Source: Paenibacillus sp. FJAT-29882 (GTDB lineage Bacteria > Bacillota > Bacilli > Bacillales > DSM-1321). From it: a stretch of DNA of 64,000 nt. The notes below the pieces were generated by a model. That model was not told the DNA's origin and ran no database searches. It saw only the letters and a program-made list of their open reading frames with translations. Below, one piece after another: positions 18,304 to 24,702 of this stretch (positions within the stretch are counted from its first letter, which is position 1; each line of letters starts with the position of its first letter). The stretch spans positions 62,001-126,000 of the forward strand of contig NZ_LMVB01000002.1 of NCBI RefSeq assembly GCF_001510645.1. The letters are read 5' to 3'. The translations under genes and the position numbers were made by a program.

Positions 18304-19314
18304 CTATTCGCTTTCATACTCAATCGACACGGCATGGGCAATACAAGGAATCGTTTCTTTTTGCTGAAAAGTAAGCGGTGATAATAATGCACCTGTTGCC
18401 ACAACAAGCATTCGTTTTATCTCGCCTTTTTTCATTCGGTTTAATAAATGTCCATAAACAACTGTAGCAGAACACCCCGCACCACTAGCCCCTGCCAAGA
18501 CTGGTTGGCCTTCCCGATAAATCATTAACCCACAATCTTGATACTGATCATCGCGGATTCTTATACCATGTTGGTCTAATAAATCCAGTGAAACTTCATG
18601 TCCAATTCGACCGAGATCTCCGGTCACAATCAAGTCATAATAGGCTGGATCGATGTTTCGTTCCCTTAAATGGGCTTCAATTGTGTCAACGGCTGCTGGC
18701 GCCATTGCCCCTCCCATATTGAGTGGATCTGCAATCCCCATATCAATTACACGACCAATCGTAGCTGATGTGACTCTTGGACCAATTCCAGAATCACTTA
18801 ACAGCGCCGCCCCCGCACCAGTCACTGTCCATTGTGCTGTAGGGGGTTTTTGTCCGCCGTATTCGGTTGGATAACGAAATTGCTTCTCAACAGCCGCATT
18901 ATGGCTGGAAGCTCCCGTTAATAAATACTTGGCTCCTTTTGAATTCACAAGAAAAGCGCCTAATGCCAACCCTTCCATAGAAGTTGAACAGGCTCCAAAT
19001 AATCCAAGATATGGTGCCCCAATTGTTTTTCCAGCAAAGGTAGTTGGCGTAATTTGGTTAATTAAATCTCCAGCGAGAAGAAACTGAATCTGTTCCTTTT
19101 GAAGTTCTGCTTTTTCTATCGCTTTTTGACAGGCTTCTTCCAAAAGTACTTTATGTGCTTTCTCATAGGAATCTTGTTGCAGCCACAAATCTGCATGAAG
19201 AAGATCAAAGTCGTTCGTCAATAATCCGTCTGCTTCAAATGGACCGCCAACAGTTCCTGTGGAAATAATGACCGGCTTTTGATCGAATACCCAAGTCCGC
19301 CTTCCTCTCAGCAT
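18304..19314 (-). CDS. spoVAD: Stage V sporulation protein AD (SpoVAD)
   Basis: 336 residues, full length for SpoVAD, a thiolase-fold protein of the spore inner membrane that takes part in dipicolinic acid uptake during sporulation and release in germination. Diagnostic stretches: ISTGTVGGPFE near residue 17, LFGACSTSMEGLALG around residue 105, PPTAQWTVTGAGAALL, and GCSATVVYGHLLN near the C-terminus. The start at 19314 overlaps the stop of a 29-residue ORF. The usual partners SpoVAC and SpoVAEb are absent next to it, unlike standard spoVA or spoVA2mob operons. Confidence 0.93.
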   Translation of the reverse strand: MLRGRRTWVFDQKPVIISTGTVGGPFEADGLLTNDFDLLHADLWLQQDSYEKAHKVLLEEACQKAIEKAELQKEQIQFLLAGDLINQITPTTFAGKTIGAPYLGLFGACSTSMEGLALGAFLVNSKGAKYLLTGASSHNAAVEKQFRYPTEYGGQKPPTAQWTVTGAGAALLSDSGIGPRVTSATIGRVIDMGIADPLNMGGAMAPAAVDTIEAHLRERNIDPAYYDLIVTGDLGRIGHEVSLDLLDQHGIRIRDDQYQDCGLMIYREGQPVLAGASGAGCSATVVYGHLLNRMKKGEIKRMLVVATGALLSPLTFQQKETIPCIAHAVSIEYESE

Positions 19315-19397
19315 AACAAGTCAACCCACTGAAACAGCGTTCGCTTCCGATACTCCTTTAGAACGGATGCCAGTTGCTTCTTTTTACGATGTAACAT
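19308..19397 (-). CDS. 29-residue ORF overlapping the spoVAD start
   Basis: A short ORF (MLHRKKKQLASVLKEYRKRT followed by LFQWVDLLC) ends with a TGA that overlaps the spoVAD start (ATGCTGA), the layout of translational coupling. It has only a weak AAAGAGG ribosome-binding site 9-10 bases upstream, and spoVAD itself has a poor one, which would make coupling useful. It is basic and helical. It is not recognisable as part of SpoVAC. It could be chance. Confidence 0.35.
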   Translation of the reverse strand: MLHRKKKQLASVLKEYRKRTLFQWVDLLC

Positions 19398-19445
19398 GCG
19401 TGCAACGCCTCTTTCCACTCAATTGTTACTTTCGATTTTATGCTT

Positions 19446-19566
19446 AAAAAAGGGAATGTCCTAAAAGTGAATGAAACCTCACAATCCATACACAGTTAAT
19501 CGTGTTATATAACTGTGTATAGTTGTTGTGAGGTCTGACTCCTTAGTTTAGGTCGGTCCCTTTTCT
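19446..19566. repeat. Palindromic dispersed repeat, family 2, copy 3
   Basis: AAAAAGGGAATGTCCTAAAAG at the left is answered by a right end with CTTAGTTTAGG and TCGGTCCCTTTT. Inside, CCTCACAA / TTGTGAGG and ATACACAGTTA / TAACTGTGTAT nest as a long palindrome. It lies between a DUF1657 gene and spoVAD, so it probably splits the cluster into separately transcribed parts. Confidence 0.7.
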
Positions 19567-19574
19567 ACTGGTCA

Positions 19575-19778
19575 TTATTGTTTATATTGAGGCTCTTCTT
19601 CGATGATTTGCTGAACGCGTGGCGAAAGAGTATCCACAATCGTTTGTGCTTGTTGCGCTGCTTGTTGATACATTTGTTTGGCCTCTTGATTATCCGTTTG
19701 TAATGCAAAGGTCTCAAAACTAGCTTGAGCACTTTTTAACCCCGCCAACGTTTGTTGCACTTGATTAATAACAGTCAT
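19575..19778 (-). CDS. DUF1657 small protein (spoVA-associated), second copy
   Basis: 67 residues: VQQTLAGLKSAQASFETFAL, then TDNQEAKQMYQQAAQQAQ and an EEEPQYKQ tail. It is a paralogue of the protein at 18049-18255 and of the C-terminal domain of the 2Duf protein. AAAGGAGG is well placed ahead of the ATG. A palindromic repeat follows directly, so it may be monocistronic. Function unknown, likely in the forespore. Confidence 0.87.
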   Translation of the reverse strand: MTVINQVQQTLAGLKSAQASFETFALQTDNQEAKQMYQQAAQQAQTIVDTLSPRVQQIIEEEPQYKQ

Positions 19779-20063
19779 ATATAAATCCTCCTTTGGTTAA
19801 TTCCTTACAAATGATAGAATGCTTTATCTATGATCAATTTATGAATCCCAAATATATCCACGTAAGAAGACCCATTATTTTTGTACTTCTATAACTGTTT
19901 TCATCATTTAAAAAGATAGTTTCACCAAATACTTATTTTGCGACCGAACTTCATTAGAAGTCTGGATACGTAAATGGGGCCATTATTCAAAATTCATAAA
20001 TACAAACAATGGAGTGATATGGTCCCCTTAACGGTTCATTCATATAAGAAAGGAGATCAAGAA

Positions 20064-20109
20064 AGGCTGAACCAAAGTTATCGTATGTGTACGATACCTG
20101 ATTCAGCCT
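20064..20109 (-). terminator. Hairpin downstream of the YkuS-like gene
   Basis: AGGCTGAA / TTCAGCCT outer stem with an inner TATCGTA-TGTG-TACGATA stem, starting a few bases after the stop codon at 20117. The U-run is weak (TTTCTTG). Upstream (19779-20063) I see no gene. Confidence 0.65.
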
Positions 20110-20116
20110 ACTATGT

Positions 20117-20368
20117 TTAATGTGAATGATTTATTTTATTTTCAAGTTCATTAATAACTTCATTTGCGGATAATCCGCTCGCTTCAATCACCGAACCCTT
20201 AGCCGAAGCCTCTTGTATGCCCATCATATTTGAATCTAGTCCAGTCACAACACAAAAGTCTACGTTTTGTGCGTCAGATTCCTGTTTTAATTCAACAACA
20301 TCATAGCCCTTTTCACGTAACGCTTCGGAAATATTCGTTAATGATCCTTCTACAGCAATTTTTTGCAT
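20117..20368 (-). CDS. UPF0180 (YkuS-like) protein
   Basis: 83-residue protein with the YkuS family pattern: KIAVEGSLTNISEALREKGYDVVEL at the N-terminus and CVVTGLDSNMMGIQEASAKGSVIEASGLSANEV in the second half. Function unknown; small, cytosolic, alpha/beta. AGGAGGTG precedes the ATG. Monocistronic beside the spore cluster. Confidence 0.88.
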   Translation of the reverse strand: MQKIAVEGSLTNISEALREKGYDVVELKQESDAQNVDFCVVTGLDSNMMGIQEASAKGSVIEASGLSANEVINELENKINHSH

Positions 20369-20653
20369 AGATAGTTACACCTCCTACTCGCTAAGCTTTC
20401 CTTTATTTAGTCTTAATATGTATACATTTCTTTTCAAATTGAAACTCCTGATGATTATCAATCGCATCTTAAGTATCATTCTCCATATTTTTATTCCGTT
20501 ACGGTTACCGCGTACTTGTCTAAGGCATCGCCATTTATAGATATCTATTGATAAATCGAGAAAAACCGCAAAATAATGCGAAAAACATAGATGGCCTCGT
20601 TTTCATTTCTTTTGTTTCCGTTTTCTTCATCATTGTTACCGATTTCAATGACA

Positions 20654-20682
20654 TTGTTAAAATATAGCTTATATCTGATAAT
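20654..20682 (+). promoter_or_regulatory. Promoter of the tandem micro-ORFs
   Basis: TTGTTA and GATAAT are 17 bases apart on the plus strand, about 32 bases ahead of the first micro-ORF's start codon. It fits a vegetative (SigA-type) promoter. Confidence 0.6.
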
Positions 20683-20713
20683 AGTAATATAAGTTAGAGA
20701 GGAGATGACACAT

Positions 20714-20791
20714 ATGAAAAAGCTTTTAGAATCATTAAAGGTTGGATTGGATTGGTACGCGAAATCACATGAATTAATGCGGAGAAGATAA
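20714..20791 (+). CDS. 25-residue micro-peptide, first tandem copy
   Basis: Encodes a basic peptide: MKKLLESLKVG, LDWYAKSHE, LMRRR. A GAGGAG ribosome-binding site lies ahead of the ATG, with a good promoter upstream and no other gene in the segment. A second ORF 51 bases downstream encodes almost the same peptide, which strongly argues that both are translated. I do not recognise the family. A tryptophan-tyrosine centre and charged ends suggest an amphipathic helix at a membrane or a small regulatory peptide; this is inference. Confidence 0.75.
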   Translation: MKKLLESLKVGLDWYAKSHELMRRR

Positions 20792-20842
20792 TTGCAAAAC
20801 TAAAAGGTATACATCCTAAAAATTTGAAAGGGGAAAACATAA

Positions 20843-20920
20843 ATGAAGAAAATGTTAGAATCACTAAAAATCGGATTTATCTGGTACGCAAAATCACATG
20901 AACTAATGCGGAGAAGATAA
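20843..20920 (+). CDS. 25-residue micro-peptide, second tandem copy
   Basis: Encodes MKKMLESLKIG, FIWYAKSHE, LMRRR: identical to the first copy at 20 of 25 positions, with the last 12 residues (WYAKSHELMRRR) fully conserved. AAAGGGG stands nine bases ahead of the ATG. The codon-level differences (AAA AAG versus AAG AAA, TTA versus CTA, GTT versus ATC) show that the peptide, not only the DNA, has been kept since duplication. A terminator follows at 21031. Function unknown. Confidence 0.75.
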   Translation: MKKMLESLKIGFIWYAKSHELMRRR

Positions 20921-21030
20921 TTATTAAAGGTAAAAACGAACTAAACGGCCACGTAAACACCACACTAAAAAGCAAGATGATTAGATGATCTCTACTCATA
21001 TATCTAAAAAGTGATCCATTAACCAATTCT

Positions 21031-21059
21031 AAAAAGTAAAAAAGAGAATTGTTTTTTTG
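21031..21059 (+). terminator. Terminator of the micro-ORF transcript
   Basis: CAATTCT / AGAATTG stem followed by TTTTTTTG on the plus strand. With the promoter at 20654 it delimits a transcript of about 370 bases. Confidence 0.7.
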
Positions 21060-21136
21060 CACTCAAAATGAATGTCGTGAAACTATCACTTCCCTTCAAG
21101 TACTATCAAAGCCCGTCCTCAACAGACATCATCGAT

Positions 21137-21871
21137 TTACTCGTCTTTAACCTTTCGAAACTCAGATGGAGAGAAACTCGTCATTCGTTTGAAAGTATTA
21201 CTGAAATACGCTATATCAGAATAGCCTAAGCGTTCGGCAATCTCAGATATTCGTAAGCTGCTCGTCTTCAGAATCTTTTTAGCCTCTTCCATTCGAAGCT
21301 CCGTCAAATAATCAACAAAATTTCGTTTTACTTGTTGTTTAAATAATTGACTTAGATAACTCGGATTGACATGCACCTTTTTAGCTGCTTCCTTTAAGTT
21401 GATTTCTCCAAGTGGAGTTTCCTGAATATATTGAAGAACTTTATCTATTGTTGAAGGAGGAAAGGATTCTTCTGCATACCTACTCTCTAACTGAACTCCC
21501 AGCCCTTTCTTCAACCAGTTTTCTAAACATTTTTTTAACTCTTCATCATCAATCGGTTTTAACAAATAATCAGTCACCCCTTTTCGCATAGCATCTTGTA
21601 CAAACTGAAATTCATCGTGAACACTAATAACGATAATATCCACATTCAACTCTAAATCCCGTACTTGCTTAATAAATGTAAGTCCATCCATGATTGGCAT
21701 ACGAATATCAGTTATTACTAGATCTACATTATTTTGTTTGATCCAATCAAGAGCTTCCAACCCGTTATTGCATTCATGGGCAACATATATTGGAAGATTC
21801 AACTTATTTATTGTCCACTTAAGTGCGGTACGAACCCATCTCTCATCGTCAACCAGCAAGACATTTTTCAT
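21137..21871 (-). CDS. YesN-type response regulator (REC + AraC HTH)
   Basis: 244-residue response regulator. The receiver domain (1-120) has the DDE acidic pair at 8-10, phospho-acceptor D55 in VITDIRMP, and K in LLKPID. The C-terminal AraC-type DNA-binding domain (about 140-244) has two helix-turn-helix units: INLKEAAKKVHVNPSYLSQLFKQ and ISEIAERLGYSDIAYFSNTFKR. It overlaps the sensor kinase gene as ATGA. Likely targets are the GH3 gene and the TRAP operon, which share a 21-bp-spaced direct repeat. Confidence 0.94.
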   Translation of the reverse strand: MKNVLLVDDERWVRTALKWTINKLNLPIYVAHECNNGLEALDWIKQNNVDLVITDIRMPIMDGLTFIKQVRDLELNVDIIVISVHDEFQFVQDAMRKGVTDYLLKPIDDEELKKCLENWLKKGLGVQLESRYAEESFPPSTIDKVLQYIQETPLGEINLKEAAKKVHVNPSYLSQLFKQQVKRNFVDYLTELRMEEAKKILKTSSLRISEIAERLGYSDIAYFSNTFKRMTSFSPSEFRKVKDE

Positions 21872-23715
21872 TCTTCCTCCTCCTCATCATATGCTTTCCT
21901 GATTGGCAAATGCATATCAACTGCTGTTCCAATGCCTTCTGTGCTTTGAATGGTAATCCCGTACATAGAGCCAAACAAGTAAGAAATTCTTTGGTGAACA
22001 TTTATTATTCCAATATTTAATCCGTTATTAGCTGTTGTTGTTTGTTCAATTTTTTTCGTAATTTCGTTTAGAATATCTTCCTGAATTCCAACACCAGTAT
22101 CTAAAACGCGAATAACGATAGAACATTCTGAAACTCGAACTACAGATAAGATAATCTTCATTTTCCCCTTAATCTGATCAAAACCGTGCTTAAAACAATT
22201 TTCAATTAAAGGTTGCATCGAAAACTTCACGACCTTAAGATCCATTGCCCATTCGGGAATATCAAACATATACTCAAAACGGTCTTCAAAACGAAACTTT
22301 TGTATTTGCAAATACATCTCACAAAACTTAATCTCTTCTTTTAGACTTACAGTAAGTGAGCTATTTTTAAGATTATAACGGAGTAGCTTTCCGAGTGAAG
22401 ATGACATACAGGCAATGTCCTCCCGATTTTCCTCCAATGCCATACCTCTAATTGTTTCAAGTGAATTGTATAAAAAATGAGGATTAATTTGTGACTGCAG
22501 CATCCTTAATTCAATTTCTTTTTGATTAAGGTTCATCTCTGTTTCTTTCAATTTAGAAATATATATTTCCTCCAGTAAATTGGATAGTTTTTCAACGGTA
22601 TTATTAAAGCCCATTGTCAATTGTCCAATTTCATCAGTAGACTCCACTCTTACCCTGCCATTGAGATTTCCAATTTCAACTTCCTTCATAAAATGTTGAA
22701 GCCGCCGAATTGGACGAATGATGCTATTTGCAAATCCGAATCCTATGAGATAAGCAAAGAATAGTGCGATTATAATGATCCAGGAAATAGTTTTTCCAAT
22801 TTGAATACTTCCTTCCATTAAATCCTCGTATGGAACCGCTGTGAAAAACCGCCAGCCAATGTTTCGAGAAAAAGAATACGTAAAAAAATCTTTGCAATCA
22901 TTATCTAATATTCCAGATCCATCTTCTTCCGTTTTCAAGTTAGACAATCGATCGAATTCAACCTTTTTTCCTAGCTTAGAATAATCACTGTGGTATACAT
23001 AATGCCCTTTGGAATCTAAAATAAAGAAAAAACCGTTCTTACTTAGCGTAACCTTGTTAGCAATTTCTTCAATCCTCCTGAAATTGATATCAATGATCAG
23101 CATTCCTACTGGCTGCAATGTCTTTGGATTATATAAACGCCTTGCGAGTGATATCACAGGCTGCTCGTTATTATTTTTTAATTTTAACGTTCTGCTTACT
23201 AACATGATCATTCCGTTTCTCGGTACCGATGAATACCAATACTCCTCTTTAATTTTGGATACAGGATAATAGTTATCTAAACCGAGCGTATCGATGACTT
23301 GATCATTATCTAAAATGACGGTGATATTTGATATATCCGCTCTAGAATATTCTGCCTCCTTTAAGATAGCTCGTGTTGCCTCCATAAATTCCTGATTATT
23401 TCCATGTTCTTTCGTTTCAAGTTTCAAAAAATTAGCAAAGTGAGGAGAGCTAATAATTTTTAAGCTGGCAATCTCAAAATCTTGTAAATAATACTCAATA
23501 TGTGACTCTACCTGTTCAATAATTTGTTGGCTTGATTCCCTAAACTCTTCTTCTAATTTATCAGAAGAAAGTTTATACGAAATAATTCCAACTGAAAGAA
23601 CTGGAAAAATCACTAGTATACTAGACAATACACAAAGCTTTATTAAAAGCGACTGATTACTTAACAGTATGAATTTTCTGATAAAAAAAGAGAGTTTTCT
23701 CCATTGCTTCTTCAT
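21868..23715 (-). CDS. YesM-type sensor histidine kinase
   Basis: 615-residue membrane sensor. Transmembrane segments at about 26-46 and 308-330 flank an extracellular dCACHE-like sensor domain; then HAMP (RPIRRLQHFMKEV), a His_kinase domain with H413 in QSQINPHFLYNSLE, and an ATPase domain with QPLIENCFKHGFD and GVGI. Such kinases sense extracellular sugars or binding-protein complexes. The weak TAGGA site precedes the ATG. It forms a pair with the overlapping YesN-type regulator and lies upstream of GH3 and TRAP genes. Confidence 0.93.
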   Translation of the reverse strand: MKKQWRKLSFFIRKFILLSNQSLLIKLCVLSSILVIFPVLSVGIISYKLSSDKLEEEFRESSQQIIEQVESHIEYYLQDFEIASLKIISSPHFANFLKLETKEHGNNQEFMEATRAILKEAEYSRADISNITVILDNDQVIDTLGLDNYYPVSKIKEEYWYSSVPRNGMIMLVSRTLKLKNNNEQPVISLARRLYNPKTLQPVGMLIIDINFRRIEEIANKVTLSKNGFFFILDSKGHYVYHSDYSKLGKKVEFDRLSNLKTEEDGSGILDNDCKDFFTYSFSRNIGWRFFTAVPYEDLMEGSIQIGKTISWIIIIALFFAYLIGFGFANSIIRPIRRLQHFMKEVEIGNLNGRVRVESTDEIGQLTMGFNNTVEKLSNLLEEIYISKLKETEMNLNQKEIELRMLQSQINPHFLYNSLETIRGMALEENREDIACMSSSLGKLLRYNLKNSSLTVSLKEEIKFCEMYLQIQKFRFEDRFEYMFDIPEWAMDLKVVKFSMQPLIENCFKHGFDQIKGKMKIILSVVRVSECSIVIRVLDTGVGIQEDILNEITKKIEQTTTANNGLNIGIINVHQRISYLFGSMYGITIQSTEGIGTAVDMHLPIRKAYDEEEEE

Positions 23716-24442
23716 AACTTATCATTCCTACCATTTAATAACTTGTTTCCGTTTCCATATTTAATCTTAACCGAAATATCCAGCCAGGTAAATAGACATG
23801 TTTATTAGGTAAACTAATTATTTACTATACAGCTGCATCATCAATTACACCACAATTTCTTTAGGTACTTTTTCACGCACAAATGAATTCAGCCTATCAC
23901 TATACTTGTATAATTTACATTCTGTTGTATTTTTGAAATAAAGTTTGATCAAAATGTATTCTTCTCGAGCAGGTTTAAGTTTGGTTTTTATAAAAAAGTT
24001 TGATTAAAACTTTTGAAAAATTCTAGTTTATCAATTTTCACATGAAGAAGTGTTCAATTTCGGGACTCCCACTATTATATATTGGTTTTTATTTTACTGA
24101 GAAACTGCAGGCATAGTCCCGCAAAACAAATTTCTAGATAAGGAATTAATAAAACGGTGTATTCCCCTTTTTTAATGATAACTGGACATACCGCACTTGG
24201 TCATATATGAACGTAGGCCATCGAATATTATTAGAGCTTTTTCATCTATAGAAACGCTTCAGATTTTAGAAAAGGCGATTTTCAGAGATGAATTCGGCTG
24301 TTTCTCTATTGTGAAGGATTGTACTTAAACTAACCTGGCCCGTTTTTTGAAGCTCGTCACCCAAAGTGGTTTTTCAAATCAAACATCTATAAGAACTTAC
24401 CTAATTCTAAATAACTACAAATGGTATTGCACAAAATGACGC
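23716..24442. other. 727-bp intergenic stretch without a clear gene
   Basis: Holds the promoter region of the YesMN operon near its left end. Two copies of AAAGTTTGAT[C/T]AAAA (23941 and about 23996) are 56 bases apart and may be operator sites. The part at 24210-24400 gives stretches of plausible protein in a plus-strand frame (for example ILEKAIFRDEFG), interrupted by stops, which may be a decayed gene. Nothing can be named. Confidence 0.4.
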
Positions 24443-24628
24443 CTAGTAGAATAAGAGCCTTTCAACAAAATGGTCCACGGGTTCAATTCCCGTAAAATCA
24501 AATATTCCAATATCAGAAGTGACTTTCAGACCTGCTGTCATACCGATCTCATCATAATACTCATTAGGAGTACCATGAGTATTGATGATAAGATCTTTTT
24601 TTCCATTGTCATATTTCCAGGATACCAT
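24443..24628 (-). CDS. 61-residue hypothetical protein downstream of GH3
   Basis: MVSWKYDNGKKDLIINTHGT at the start and GIEPVDHFVERLLFY at the end. AAGGGG stands eight bases ahead of the ATG, but the site lies in the 3' arm of the hairpin that follows the GH3 gene, so translation may be blocked in that fold. The family is not recognised; it may also be the remnant of a longer gene. Confidence 0.35.
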   Translation of the reverse strand: MVSWKYDNGKKDLIINTHGTPNEYYDEIGMTAGLKVTSDIGIFDFTGIEPVDHFVERLLFY

Positions 24629-24632
24629 ATTA

Positions 24633-24668
24633 AAATCCCCTTCTTCGCTTAACAGCTTAAAAGGGGAT
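24633..24668 (-). terminator. Hairpin between GH3 and the 61-residue ORF
   Basis: AATCCCCTT / AAGGGGATT stem around an inner TTAAGC repeat, followed by TTTTAAT on the minus strand; likely terminates the GH3 transcript. Confidence 0.65.
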
Positions 24669-24702
24669 TTACCACTTCTATTAATCTCATTTTAGTAGAG
24701 CT

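Noticed and set aside
20877-21062. 61-codon minus-strand frame over the second micro-ORF
   Set aside because: It runs antisense to a better-supported ORF, has no ribosome-binding site and is confined by the plus-strand terminator.
24210-24400. Decayed transposase or other gene
   Set aside because: Only short protein-like stretches interrupted by stops; no family signature such as DDE or HUH motifs could be read.
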